A stretch of DNA of 64,000 nucleotides from JAQBZY01 sp038117205 (GCA_038117205.1 JAYOFL010000010.1:1-64000), one strand, 5' to 3'; shown: positions 50,909-60,230, counted from the stretch's first letter. The notes: a model not told the origin generated them from the letters alone. Translations and numbers: made by a program.

Positions 50909-52501
50909 TCAGAACGCCGCCGCCCGGCCGTCGCTGCGCGGATCGAACGCGCCTTCGATCAAGCCGTCCGGGTGCCGCACCAGCGCGCCGGCGTGACCCA
51001 TCATTTCCTCGAACGGGCCCACCACCTCGACGTCGTGGCCGGCGTTCCGCAACGCCTCGATGAGCGCCGGGTCGAAACGGTTCTCGATCTTGAGATTCGT
51101 CGTCGCCGCGCCCCAGGTCCGGCCGAGCAGCCAACGCGGCGCCGTGACCGCGGCCTGCAACCCCTGCCCGTGCAGAACGTGCCGGGCGAAGACCATCGCC
51201 TGCGTCTGCGGCTGCCCCTCGCCACCCATGGTGCCGTAGGGCATGACGCGCCCGTCGGAAAGGCGCGCCAGCGCCGGCTGGATCGTGTGAAACGGCCGGC
51301 GGCCCGGCTTCAGGCAATTGTGGTGTGCCGGATCGAGGGAGAAGCTGGTGCCACGGTTCTGCCACGTGACGCCGGTCTTCGGCAGCACGACGGCGGAGCC
51401 GAATTCCCAATAGACGCTCTGGATAAAGCTGACCGCCCGCCCCTCGGCATCGACGGCGCCGAGCCACACCGTATCGCCGGCGCCCGTCGCGTCCGGCCAG
51501 GGCGCGGCCTTCGCGCGGTCGATACCGGCGGCCATCCGGTCCATGCCGGCGGAATCGAGAAACGCTTCGGCCGGCGTCGGCATGTAGGCCGGATCGGTGA
51601 CGTGCCGGTCGCGGATACGGAACGCGCACTTGGTCGCCTCGACGAGCCCGTGCACGAAGTCGAAGCGCTCCGCCTCGGCGACGCCCAGGCGCCCGTAGAC
51701 GCCGAGCAGCAGCAGCGACGCCAGACCCTGCGTCGGCGGCGGCATGTTGAAAACCTCATGGCCGGCGACCTCGGTCGAGAGTGGCTTCACGACCAGCGCC
51801 CGATAGGCTTCCAGATCGGCGAGCGACACGGGGCTCCCCGCCTCCGCCAGATCCGCCGCCAGGTCGCGGGCGATTGCGCCCCGATAAAAATCGTCGAGGC
51901 CCGTCGCGGCGAGGCGGCGAAGCGTTTCCGCGAGCGCCGGCAGACGAAGCTTCGCGCCCACCGCCGGCACCTCGCCCTTCTCCAGGAACGTTTCCGCGAA
52001 CCCGGGCTGGGCGGCGACTTCCTGGAACTTGTTGCGCATGTTCGCGGCCAGCGTCCCGGTGACGGGGGCGCCCTCTTCCGCGTACCGGACGGCGTCGCTC
52101 AAAAGCCGGTCCAACCCCAGACGGCCGCCCCATTTGTCGCGGCTGTGGCGGAGCGCCGCATCCCAACCGCCGACGGCGCCGGCCACGGTGAGCGCCGCCA
52201 GCGGACCCCGGCTCGGAATCGTCGCGTGCCCCTTGTTCTTATAGAAGTCGATACTCGCGGCGCCGGCCGCGCCGCCGCAGGCGTCGATGCCGACCACGTC
52301 CGCGCCGGGCGCGTGCAGCAGCCAGAAGTTGTCACCGCCGAGCCCGTTCATGTGCGGATAGACCACCGCGATGGCGGCGGCCGCGGCGACCATCGCCTCA
52401 ATGGCGTTGCCGCCGTCGCGCAGCACGGCGAGGCCGGCTTCCGCCGCGAGATGGTGCGGCGCCACGACCATGCCGCCGTAGCCCGTCGTCGTCTGGATCA
52501 C
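50909..52501 (-). CDS. Gamma-glutamyltransferase-family protein
   Basis: 530 residues from a GTG at 52501, preceded by GGGGAG; a TTG 21 bases upstream is also possible. N-terminal nucleophile hydrolase fold: GGMVVAPHHLAAEAGLAVLRDGGNAIEA, GLGGDNFWLLHAP, and the autocleavage/nucleophile Thr region GAGDTVWLGAVDAEGRAVSF. The C-terminal part has TMGGEGQPQTQAMV. There is no clear signal peptide, resembling cytoplasmic YwrD/acylase-like members. It ends a leftward run of catabolic genes. Confidence 0.88.
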   Translation of the reverse strand: MIQTTTGYGGMVVAPHHLAAEAGLAVLRDGGNAIEAMVAAAAAIAVVYPHMNGLGGDNFWLLHAPGADVVGIDACGGAAGAASIDFYKNKGHATIPSRGPLAALTVAGAVGGWDAALRHSRDKWGGRLGLDRLLSDAVRYAEEGAPVTGTLAANMRNKFQEVAAQPGFAETFLEKGEVPAVGAKLRLPALAETLRRLAATGLDDFYRGAIARDLAADLAEAGSPVSLADLEAYRALVVKPLSTEVAGHEVFNMPPPTQGLASLLLLGVYGRLGVAEAERFDFVHGLVEATKCAFRIRDRHVTDPAYMPTPAEAFLDSAGMDRMAAGIDRAKAAPWPDATGAGDTVWLGAVDAEGRAVSFIQSVYWEFGSAVVLPKTGVTWQNRGTSFSLDPAHHNCLKPGRRPFHTIQPALARLSDGRVMPYGTMGGEGQPQTQAMVFARHVLHGQGLQAAVTAPRWLLGRTWGAATTNLKIENRFDPALIEALRNAGHDVEVVGPFEEMMGHAGALVRHPDGLIEGAFDPRSDGRAAAF

Positions 52502-52568
52502 GCCCGTTCTCCCCACCGCCAATCGTCGAAGGGAGCCGGTTTATACGCCGAAGCTGGCGGAGGCAAGA

Positions 52569-53375
52569 TCAGTCGCGGAGATAGATCGCCCAATAGGTAA
52601 GGGCCACGAACCCGGCGCCGCCGACGATGTTGCCGAGCGTCACCGGCACCAGATTGCCGATCAGCGCCGGCATCGTCAGCGCCATCTGCGCGTCCCCGGT
52701 CGCGGTCAACATGGCGACCGGGATCAGATAGAGATTGGCGATGGAGTGCTCGAAGCCGAGCGCGACGAAGGCGGAAATCGGAAAGACGATGGCGAGGATC
52801 TTGCCCGAGACCGAATGCGCCGCGAAGCACAACCAGACGGCAAGACAGACTAGCGCATTGCAGAGAATGCCGCGGAAGAAGGCCTCCACCGGCGTCAGGT
52901 GCACCTTGCCGAGGGCGATCTTGACCGCCGTCTCGGCGACCTGGCCGCCGCCGATGTCGAGGGCGCCGGCGAACTTGACGGCAACCGCCATCGCCACCGC
53001 CCCGGCGGCATTGCCGATGAACACCAATGTCCAATTGCGCAGCATCGCCGCCAGCGTCACGTGACGCGCCGCCCAGGCCATGACGACGATGTTGTTGCCG
53101 GTGAAAAGCTCGGCGCCGCCGACCACGACCAGGATCAGGCCGAGCGAGAACACGAGCCCACCCAAGGCGCGCGTCGGGCCGAAACCGAACGGACTGCCGG
53201 TGATGGTCAACGTACAGAACATGGCGCCGAAGGCGATGAAGGCCCCGGCGAGAAAGCCCAGCATCAGTGTCTTCGTCAGATCGAGCTTGGTCTTGGCGAT
53301 ACCTGCCGTTTCGACCCGATGCGCCATTTCCTTCGGTGCGTAGGCGTCGAAACTGGGATGCGCTGGATCGGCCAT
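52569..53375 (-). CDS. Formate/nitrite transporter family channel (FocA/NirC-like)
   Basis: 268 residues from the ATG at 53375. Six membrane helices and the FNT pattern are present: GAELFTGNNIVVMAWAARHV, GILCNALVCLAVWLCFAAHS, and FEHSIANLYLIPVAM with the pore His. It is a pentameric anion channel for formate, nitrite or a related anion. The host also carries formate-producing oxalate genes 46 kb away, but this gene sits in a different run. Confidence 0.92.
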   Translation of the reverse strand: MADPAHPSFDAYAPKEMAHRVETAGIAKTKLDLTKTLMLGFLAGAFIAFGAMFCTLTITGSPFGFGPTRALGGLVFSLGLILVVVGGAELFTGNNIVVMAWAARHVTLAAMLRNWTLVFIGNAAGAVAMAVAVKFAGALDIGGGQVAETAVKIALGKVHLTPVEAFFRGILCNALVCLAVWLCFAAHSVSGKILAIVFPISAFVALGFEHSIANLYLIPVAMLTATGDAQMALTMPALIGNLVPVTLGNIVGGAGFVALTYWAIYLRD

Positions 53376-53486
53376 GCGTCTTCTCCTCTCAACGCACCCC
53401 GTTTCAGCAAGAGGCGCCGCCGGCGGCAAGATTCATGCAGCGGCCCGTTTCCGTCAACGGCCGCCAGCGTGACCGTTTCGTGACGT

Positions 53487-53510
53487 CCCGCCCGGCTGCC
53501 GCCGGGCGGG
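53487..53510 (-). terminator. GC hairpin downstream of the RraA-family gene
   Basis: CCCGCCCGG and CCGGGCGGG arms (9 bp) with a six-base loop lie 8 bases after the RraA stop on the minus strand. No T-run follows, so efficiency is uncertain. Confidence 0.5.
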
Positions 53511-53517
53511 GTCCGCG

Positions 53518-54207
53518 TCAGTGGATTTCCTTGGCGCCGGCCATCGCCGCCTTCAGCTTCTCGATGTCGAAGCCGGGCGCCTTGGCGGCGTCGAGGATTT
53601 TCTTCTCGCGCCGCGCGATCAGCGCCACCGCATCCGGAATCTTCTTCACAACGTCCGCCGGCACCATGACGGCGCCGTGCCGGTCGGCATGGATGATGTC
53701 GTTATGGCTGGCGAGCAGGCCATAGACGTTCACCTGACCGCCGAAATCGACGACGTGCACGTGCGCGTGGCTCGGCCCGATCTTGCCGCCCAACAGATTG
53801 AACCCGCGCGCGCTGTCGGTGATGTCGCGGAACGAGCCGTTGGTCACGCAGCCGAGCACGCCGAGACCCTTGTGAATGTTGGTCTGCACCTCGCCCCAAA
53901 AGGCGCCGACGCCCGGACGCGGATCGAGGTCCTGGATGACGACGATCGTCGGCAACGGCACCGCCGCCACGTATTCGTAATAGCCGACACGCTTGGCGTC
54001 GCCGCCGACCGGCGGCATCGCGGCGCGAATGGTCGCCGTTCGCGCGTAACCGCATATCGGCTTGAGGTCCGGATCGAGCGGCACCAGCGGCTCGGTCGTG
54101 AATCCGTAGCCGCGCCGTTCCGGCGCGACGATTTCAAGGGCGTTGCAGATGGTCGGCGTATCCCATTGCGTGAGGGCCGCCAGATCTTCGTTGGTGAGGT
54201 TTGTCAT
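53518..54207 (-). CDS. RraA-family protein (4-hydroxy-4-methyl-2-oxoglutarate aldolase-like)
   Basis: 229 residues. RraA/HMG-aldolase fold: TIRAAMPPVGGDAK, VVIQDLDPRPGVGAFWGEVQ, CVTNGSFRDITDS (with the conserved Arg-Asp metal site) and HAHVHVVDFGGQVNVYGL. Family members cleave 4-hydroxy-2-oxo acids or decarboxylate oxaloacetate. It is downstream of the racemase-family gene in what looks like a degradation operon. Confidence 0.85.
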   Translation of the reverse strand: MTNLTNEDLAALTQWDTPTICNALEIVAPERRGYGFTTEPLVPLDPDLKPICGYARTATIRAAMPPVGGDAKRVGYYEYVAAVPLPTIVVIQDLDPRPGVGAFWGEVQTNIHKGLGVLGCVTNGSFRDITDSARGFNLLGGKIGPSHAHVHVVDFGGQVNVYGLLASHNDIIHADRHGAVMVPADVVKKIPDAVALIARREKKILDAAKAPGFDIEKLKAAMAGAKEIH

Positions 54208-54289
54208 TTTTCATTCTCTCCCGACAGGTGGTGCGCCGATTATCACCACTCCGGAAGCCTTGACCAGTCCGCTGATGGTGCACCGGGAA

Positions 54290-55030
54290 TCAGCCGAACA
54301 ACCGGCCGAGGCCGGCGCCGCCGCCGTCGACACCGGCGAGCCTGAGCATGTGCCACGCCAGCGCCAGGTTGCTGGAGACCGCCGGCTTGCCGAGCGACGC
54401 CTCGGCTTCCGCCAGAATGCCGAAGGTGCGCAGATTGGTGCACGAAGCGAACACGGCATCGCAGGCGGGCGCGCGTCCGACGTCGATCATGGCCGCCAGC
54501 GTCGACCGTTCCGAGATATTGGCGACCACATGTTCCTCGGGCTCCTCGAAGGAGCCGAAGGCGGCGATTTCGAACCCTTCCCTCTCAAGAAGCGTCCGCA
54601 TGGCCAGGGACACCTCGGGCAGATAGGGCGTCAGGAAGCCGATCCTTCGGACACCGAGATGCCGGAGCGCGGCCACCACCGCCGTCATCGGATCGGTCGA
54701 CGGCACGCCCGGATGATGCCGGCCGATCATCCCGGCGACCCGGTCGCGGCCGATCACCGTGGCGCCCGACGTGCAGGCGTAGCCGATGGCGCGGAGCCCG
54801 ACCGCCGTCGGCAACAGCTCGGCCGCGCGCGGCAGGTTGTCCGCCATCTCTGCGAGCGTTTCCGGCGTCACTTCGGGGCGGCTCGGGATACGGGCGTGAT
54901 AGAGCTCGACCGGCGCCGACGCGAAGGCCCGCGCGAGTTCGCCCTCCACCGTCTCGTCCGCCTGCAATACGATGACGCCGAGCGCGGCGCGTCCGGCAGA
55001 GCGGTTCTCGGTATCGAACAGATACTTCAT
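54290..55030 (-). CDS. Asp/Glu racemase-superfamily enzyme (maleate isomerase / arylmalonate decarboxylase-like)
   Basis: 246 residues. Two catalytic cysteines are placed as in this family: Cys86 (IGYACTSGATVIG) and Cys197 (VFASCTNLRTF). STDPMTAVVAALRHLGVRRIGFLTPYL is typical of maleate cis-trans isomerases. The substrate is uncertain. Its start is 13 bases after the M24 peptidase gene stop, so it is in one operon with it. Confidence 0.85.
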   Translation of the reverse strand: MKYLFDTENRSAGRAALGVIVLQADETVEGELARAFASAPVELYHARIPSRPEVTPETLAEMADNLPRAAELLPTAVGLRAIGYACTSGATVIGRDRVAGMIGRHHPGVPSTDPMTAVVAALRHLGVRRIGFLTPYLPEVSLAMRTLLEREGFEIAAFGSFEEPEEHVVANISERSTLAAMIDVGRAPACDAVFASCTNLRTFGILAEAEASLGKPAVSSNLALAWHMLRLAGVDGGGAGLGRLFG

Positions 55031-55043
55031 CGTCGGGTGTCCT

Positions 55044-56168
55044 TCATAGCACCGGCAGGTCCGGCGGCGCGCGCCGCGTCAGAAGTTCCGGCGCCCCTTC
55101 GGTGATCAGGATGTTTTCCTCGTGCACCATCATCAGGCCGTCGCCATAGGCGAAGGACGGTTCCAGCGTCACGACCATGCCCGGTTCGAGAACCGTCCCG
55201 TCGCCGGCCATCATCGACGGCCATTCCGTCAACTGCATGCCGAGGCCGTGTCCGAAGCGGCCGACGTTCGACGTGCCATCGGTGACGCCGTGCATGGCGG
55301 CGAACACCTGGGCGCAAGTGGCGCCCGGCCGGGCGGCGGCGAGCCCCGCCTCCGTCGCCCGCCATAGGACGTCGTGCGCCCGCCTGGCGGCATCGTCGGC
55401 GCGGCCGATGGCGAAGTTGCGGTCGAAATCGCAATAGTAGCCGTGCCGGGTGGCGCCGGTGTCGAGCATCAGGATGTCGCCCGGTCGCATCGGCGCGTCG
55501 CCGGGCGGCGAGATGACATCGGCGTAGCCGCCCTGACTGGCGGCGCCGACGAGATAGGGCACGTCCTCCGCCCCTTCTTCCAGGAGCGCGATCTTGAAGG
55601 CGCGGAACGCGTCGGCCAGGGATTGCCCCTCGCCGAAAAGCGACGGCGCCCGGTCGAAGGCACGGCTGCCGATCTCGCAGATGCGCCGGATTTTCCCGAT
55701 CTCGGCGGACGACTTGATCTGCCGGAGCGCCCGGACCAAAGGCGTGGCGTCGACGAATTCCGGCCCGCCGCCGGCGCGGAGCCTGTCGAAATCCAGAAGC
55801 GGCATGCGGAGCGACGTTTCCGGCCCCATCGGCAGGCCGACCCGGCGATAGGGCGAAAGGACGGACGCCAGCAGCGACAGTCCGTCGTCGTCCGGCCGCG
55901 GCGACGGCCATGTCCGGATATCGTTGATCCACGTCGTCGCCATCAAATCGGCACCGATGGTCGGAATGACGGCGATGGGCGCGCCGGCGGCGGGCACGAC
56001 CAGAAACCAAGGGCGGGTCGGGCTCAACCAGAAGAGCGTCCGGAAGCCGGAAAAATACCGCACCTCCGCCTCCGTGCAGAACAGAAGCGCATCCAGGCCG
56101 TCCGCCGCCATCAGCGATTGCGCGCGGGCGAGCCGGGCTTCGTATTCTGCGGTCGAAAAGTCGGGCAT
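55044..56168 (-). CDS. M24-family (Xaa-Pro) aminopeptidase-like protein
   Basis: 374 residues. N-terminal creatinase-like domain (about 1-140), then a pita-bread M24 domain with metal ligands in LMLDTGATRHGYYCDFDRNF, FGHGLGMQLTEWPS, TLEPSF and HEENILIT. M24 enzymes cleave Xaa-Pro bonds or small amidine compounds such as creatine. Neighbouring genes favour a small-molecule catabolic role. It is divergent from the nitroreductase. Confidence 0.9.
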   Translation of the reverse strand: MPDFSTAEYEARLARAQSLMAADGLDALLFCTEAEVRYFSGFRTLFWLSPTRPWFLVVPAAGAPIAVIPTIGADLMATTWINDIRTWPSPRPDDDGLSLLASVLSPYRRVGLPMGPETSLRMPLLDFDRLRAGGGPEFVDATPLVRALRQIKSSAEIGKIRRICEIGSRAFDRAPSLFGEGQSLADAFRAFKIALLEEGAEDVPYLVGAASQGGYADVISPPGDAPMRPGDILMLDTGATRHGYYCDFDRNFAIGRADDAARRAHDVLWRATEAGLAAARPGATCAQVFAAMHGVTDGTSNVGRFGHGLGMQLTEWPSMMAGDGTVLEPGMVVTLEPSFAYGDGLMMVHEENILITEGAPELLTRRAPPDLPVL

Positions 56169-56321
56169 GCGTCACTTTCCGCTGAGGGCCAATCGGCGAT
56201 CCGCGAACGCTACCAGAGTTACCCCGTTTCCGATACCGACGGGGATACCGATGGCGGAGCATCGGCGCCGACGCTATTCTGCCGGCAACCCAGTCCCATC
56301 ATTCAGTCTGAGTTGGATCCC

Positions 56322-57092
56322 ATGCCCGATACACACATGACCGACAAGCCGACCACCAGTGATACCATCGAAACACTGTTGAACCGGCGTTCCATCCGCA
56401 AGTACGCCGCCGATCCCGTCAGCGACGCGCACGTCAGCGCGATCCTAGAAGCCGCCGTCCGGGCGCCGACGTCGTCGAACGTCCAGGCCTACAGCGTCAT
56501 CGTCGTCCGCGATCCCGACACCAAGCAGAAGCTCGCCGAACCCTGCGGCAACCAGAAGCACATCGCCGATTGCCCCGTATTCCTGGCGTTTTGCGCAGAC
56601 CTCACCCGCATGGAGAAGGCCCTGGTCAAGTACGGCGCCGATCTCGAGAACAACAACATGGAGATGGGCCTGGTCGCGACCATCGACGCGGCGCTGGTCG
56701 GCATGTCGGCTTACGTGGCCGCGGACTCGCTTGGCATCCACGGCGTCATGATCGGCGCCATCCGCAACAATCCGGAAAAGATCGCGGAAATCCTCGGACT
56801 GCCGTCCAAGGTCTATGCGGTCTTCGGCATGTGCCTCGGTTATCCGGCGGAAGCGCCGAAGCAGAAGCCGCGCATGCCGTTCGACGGCATCGTGCATTTC
56901 GAACGTTACGACGCCGGAAAGTCGCTCGATATCGTCGATGCCTATGACGAGTCACTGCGCGCGCATTATGAGTCCATCGGCAAGGCGACCGCCGCCGATT
57001 CCTGGCAGAACGAGGTCGGCAGCAAATTCGCCTCCCGCCCCCGCGATAAGCTGCGCGCGCAGCTCAAGGCACGCGGTTTCGACTTCAGCTAG
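56322..57092 (+). CDS. Nitroreductase-family flavoprotein
   Basis: 256 residues from the ATG at 56322; a second in-frame ATG is at 56337. The FMN-binding pattern of NfsA-type nitroreductases is visible: LLNRRSIRKYAADPVSDAHVSAILEAAVRAPTSSNVQAYS, ADSLGIHGVMIGAIRN, and VYAVFGMCLGYPAEAPKQKPRMPFD. It reduces quinones, nitro groups or flavins with NAD(P)H. It is divergent from the M24 gene across 153 bp. Confidence 0.92.
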   Translation: MPDTHMTDKPTTSDTIETLLNRRSIRKYAADPVSDAHVSAILEAAVRAPTSSNVQAYSVIVVRDPDTKQKLAEPCGNQKHIADCPVFLAFCADLTRMEKALVKYGADLENNNMEMGLVATIDAALVGMSAYVAADSLGIHGVMIGAIRNNPEKIAEILGLPSKVYAVFGMCLGYPAEAPKQKPRMPFDGIVHFERYDAGKSLDIVDAYDESLRAHYESIGKATAADSWQNEVGSKFASRPRDKLRAQLKARGFDFS

Positions 57093-57105
57093 GAACACGC
57101 GGAAG

Positions 57106-57164
57106 GCGAATATAACCGCTTTTTTCTTGGGATTTTTTCAACAAGAAATATGCGGCATATTCGC
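57106..57164. repeat. Long inverted repeat between nitroreductase and response regulator genes
   Basis: GCGAATATAACCGC (57106-57119) pairs with GCGGCATATTCGC (57152-57164) apart from a small bulge, giving 8 + 4 bp. The loop holds T-runs and a CTTG/CAAG dyad. It could be a terminator for the nitroreductase or an operator pair. Confidence 0.55.
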
Positions 57165-57242
57165 TTCATAGTCAGGGGTGCTTTCGGATAGCGTTGAGGC
57201 GTCCGCCCCGTTCGGCGTGTCGTCGAGCGGGAGCATCGAAAC

Positions 57243-57629
57243 ATGACCGGACCGGCCCTCTATATCGTCGACGACGAAAGCGACATGGGCTCGTTCGTCA
57301 GTGACGTCGCCGAAGACATGGGCTTCGAAACGAAATCCGTGACATCCGCCAAGGAACTGATGGCCCTCGTCGAGGACCGCTTGCCGTCCGGGATCGTCAT
57401 GGATGTCGTCATGCCGGACATGGACGGCATCGAGCTGGTGCAATGGCTCGGCAAGCGCGGCTACCTGGTGCCGATCATCCTCATGAGCGGGTTCGACTCG
57501 CAATACATCAACGTCGCCGAGTCGCTCGGCACGCACCATGGTGCCATGATCGCCGGATCGCTCCGAAAACCGTTCACGGCGTCGGAGCTTGAACTGCATC
57601 TCAACCAGATTCTCGAATCCGCCAAATAG
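57243..57629 (+). CDS. Single-domain response regulator
   Basis: 128 residues, receiver domain only: acidic DDES at 10-13, phospho-acceptor Asp54 in VMDVVMPDMDG, and Lys in GSLRKPFTASEL. No output domain. It is 12 bases upstream of the interrupted hybrid kinase, so it is probably part of its phosphorelay. Confidence 0.93.
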   Translation: MTGPALYIVDDESDMGSFVSDVAEDMGFETKSVTSAKELMALVEDRLPSGIVMDVVMPDMDGIELVQWLGKRGYLVPIILMSGFDSQYINVAESLGTHHGAMIAGSLRKPFTASELELHLNQILESAK

Positions 57630-58064
57630 GGCGACGCGCTCGTGAACAAGCTCCGCACCGTCATACGGCTGATCGTGGTCCAAGCCATGATCGGCGTCAG
57701 CATCGGCGCATGTACGATCTATTTCCTCTACAATTAGGCTTTCATCGAAAAGACCGAGAACCTTCTCAATCTTGTCAAAACAAATGCCGTCCTGATCGAC
57801 GCGGTCGCCGACTTCGACCGGCTGCACAGCGCAAAGGATTATCCGGGCGGCCCGGCCGCAGCGACGATCGAACAGATCAGAAATGCCTTCTCCGCCTTCA
57901 AGGGATTAGGCGCGAGCGGCGAGATTCTCATCGTCGGGGAAGGCAACCAGGGACATGACGTCGCGATACTCGTCGACCAACATGTCAATTGGCACAAGGG
58001 GCACGGTCATTTCCTGACGGACCACCCGGAGTCGATACCCAAATCGTCGGCGTATGCCCAGCCG

Positions 58065-59336
58065 ATGCTGGCGGCCCTGGACGGGCGCCTCGGCAGCGCG
58101 GTCGTCAACAATAACTTCGACGAGTCCGTGCTGATAGCCTACGCACCTATCAAATCGCTCGGTCTGGGCATGGTCGCGGAAATGTCGATGACCGAGATTA
58201 GGGCGCCCTTCATCCGCGCCGCCGTCTGGTCGTCCTTGATCGGCCTCATCCTCGTCGTCATCGGCGCCGTTCATATCTACGGTGCGACAGTGCCGGTCGT
58301 GGAGCGAGCACAGGAAAGCGAGGCGCGGTTCAAGAACTTCGCCCAGCTTTCCGCCGATTGGCATTGGGAAACCGACGCGGACGACCGCTTCACCACCATC
58401 CAAGGGCTGGAGGAAAAAGGCGCCGATTGGGTCGCGTCGCGCGCCCTCGGCAAGACCCGCGCCGAAATCGCCGACGACGACACGACGTCGGAAAGATGGC
58501 GCCGGCTTCGGGCCGCCATCGCCGCCCGGCATGCGTTCCGGAATTTCCGTTACGACACCCATAGCACGACCGGCGAACGGCGTTCCGTCGTCGTTTCCGG
58601 ATCGCCGGTGTTTTCCGACGATGGGCAGTTCCGAGGCTACCGGGGAACCGGCCGCGACATCACCGACATCATTGCCAGCCAGCAACGCCTCGCTGAGGCG
58701 GAGGAACGCCTGCGCGCCGCCTTCACGGCGGTCACGATCGGCATGGTGCTGATCGACGAGGGCGGCACCATCGTCCGGATCAATCCCACCGCCGAACGTC
58801 TTTTCGGATACACCGCGGACGAAGCCTTCGGCCAGAACGTGTCGATCTTCATGCCGGAACCGGACCGGAGCCGGCATGACAAATACCTCGCCGAATACCT
58901 GCGCACCGGCAACGCCAGCATCATCGGCATCGGGCGCGAGGTCTCCGGCATCCGGCGCAACGGCGACACATTTCCAATGCATCTCGGCGTCGCGGAGATG
59001 CAGGTCAACGGCAAGCGGCACTTCATCGGCGCCATCTCGGATTTGACGGTTTCGAAGTCGCTGGAGGAGCAGCTTCGACGGGCCCAGAAAATGGACGCCA
59101 TCGGCCAGCTCACCGGCGGCGTCTCCCATGACTTCAACAATCTTCTCGGCATCATCGTCGGCAACCTGGACCTGGCGAGCCGCAAGGCGGAACCCGACAG
59201 CAAGATCGCGAAGTACATCGACAAGGCCTTGGGCGCCGCCAAGCGCGGCGCGAACCTCACGTCCCGGCTGATGAGCTTCGCCAGGAAGTCTCAGTCTGAA
59301 TCCCTGGACGTCGTCGACATCAACGAGGTGATCTAG
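58065..59336 (+). CDS. Central open segment of the interrupted kinase (TM2, PAS-PAS, HisKA)
   Basis: The longest ATG-initiated piece, 423 residues, ends at the second TAG. It holds the end of the sensor, TM2, both PAS domains and the HisKA dimerisation domain, but no ATPase. If translated alone it could dimerise but not autophosphorylate. Confidence 0.6.
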   Translation: MLAALDGRLGSAVVNNNFDESVLIAYAPIKSLGLGMVAEMSMTEIRAPFIRAAVWSSLIGLILVVIGAVHIYGATVPVVERAQESEARFKNFAQLSADWHWETDADDRFTTIQGLEEKGADWVASRALGKTRAEIADDDTTSERWRRLRAAIAARHAFRNFRYDTHSTTGERRSVVVSGSPVFSDDGQFRGYRGTGRDITDIIASQQRLAEAEERLRAAFTAVTIGMVLIDEGGTIVRINPTAERLFGYTADEAFGQNVSIFMPEPDRSRHDKYLAEYLRTGNASIIGIGREVSGIRRNGDTFPMHLGVAEMQVNGKRHFIGAISDLTVSKSLEEQLRRAQKMDAIGQLTGGVSHDFNNLLGIIVGNLDLASRKAEPDSKIAKYIDKALGAAKRGANLTSRLMSFARKSQSESLDVVDINEVI

Positions 59337-59387
59337 AACATCAGTGACCTGATCGAAAGGTCGCTCACGTCGAACATCGAAGTCGAG

Positions 59388-60230
59388 ATGCATTTCGCGA
59401 AATTTCCACTGCATGTCGCCATCAACATCAGCGATTTCGAGGATGCCTTCGTCAACCTCGCCCTGAATGCCCGCGATGCGATGCCGGAGGGGAGCGTCCT
59501 GACGATCACGACCCATTGGCGGCCGATCGCCCAATCACCGCTGTCGGTCGCGCCGGCGCTGCAGCCCGGCGATTACGTCGAGCTGACCGTCACCGATACC
59601 GGTTGCGGCATGCCGCCGCACATCGTCGATCACATCTTCGAGCCGTTCTTCACGACGAAGGAAAAGGGCAAGGGGACGGGGCTCGGCCTCGCCATGGTCT
59701 ACGGGTTCGTGCAGCGATCGAAGGGCGGCATATCCGTCACCTCCGAGGAGGATTCCGGCACGACGTTTCGGCTCTTTCTCCCAGCCGTCGGCACGACGGT
59801 CGCGACCTCCGTCGCCGCCGACACCGAGAACGCCGTCACGCAGGTCCTCGGCGGCACCGAAACGATACTGATCGTCGACGACGAGACCGAATTGGCGGAA
59901 GTCGCCGAAGGCGTGCTTTCCGATCTCGGTTATCGGACCCTCGTCGCCCATGGCGGACCGTCGGCAATGCTTCACATCGACGGCGACGAGCCCATCGACC
60001 TCCTGTTGTCGGACGTCATCATGCCCGGCGGCATGAGCGGGTACGAACTGGCGAAGCAGGCCGTTGCGAAACGGCCGGGCCTGAAGGTCCTGATGATGTC
60101 GGGGTTCGAGGGAAACGTCATCGAACGGGTCGACCCGGTCGCGTCGAAATTCCCTCTCATGACGAAGCCATATGGCAACGACGAGCTCGCAGACCGGGTA
60201 AGACAGGTGCTGGACGGAAAGACGACATGA
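59388..60230 (+). CDS. C-terminal open segment of the interrupted kinase (HATPase and receiver)
   Basis: 280 residues in the same frame after the second TAG: HATPase (TDTGCGMPPHIVDHIFEPFFTT, GTGLGLAMVYG) and receiver (LIVDDETELAE, LLSDVIMPGGMSG). There is no good ribosome binding site before its ATG, which supports it being part of the upstream gene. Confidence 0.6.
   Translation: MHFAKFPLHVAINISDFEDAFVNLALNARDAMPEGSVLTITTHWRPIAQSPLSVAPALQPGDYVELTVTDTGCGMPPHIVDHIFEPFFTTKEKGKGTGLGLAMVYGFVQRSKGGISVTSEEDSGTTFRLFLPAVGTTVATSVAADTENAVTQVLGGTETILIVDDETELAEVAEGVLSDLGYRTLVAHGGPSAMLHIDGDEPIDLLLSDVIMPGGMSGYELAKQAVAKRPGLKVLMMSGFEGNVIERVDPVASKFPLMTKPYGNDELADRVRQVLDGKTT

Larger units (their letters stand above)
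57642..60230 (+). pseudogene. Hybrid sensor histidine kinase interrupted by two in-frame TAG codons
   Basis: From a GTG at 57642 one reading frame runs to 60230 (862 codons plus stop), broken only by TAG at 57735-57737 (codon 32) and 59334-59336 (codon 565). The conceptual protein is complete: TM1 (about 8-30), periplasmic sensor (33-190), TM2 (194-214), two PAS domains (about 225-470), HisKA with His496 in GGVSHDFNNLLG, HATPase (NARDAM, DTGCGMPPHIVDHIFEPFF), and a C-terminal receiver with Asp791. There is no frameshift. Both TAG codons could arise from CAG by one C-to-T change. It is either a recent pseudogene or a read-through gene. Confidence 0.8.

Noticed and set aside
57642..60230. Pyrrolysine insertion at the two TAG codons of the kinase
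   Set aside because: No pyl genes or methylamine methyltransferase are visible in the window, histidine kinases are not known pyrrolysine proteins, and TAG ends neighbouring genes. Kept only as a remote alternative to a pseudogene.
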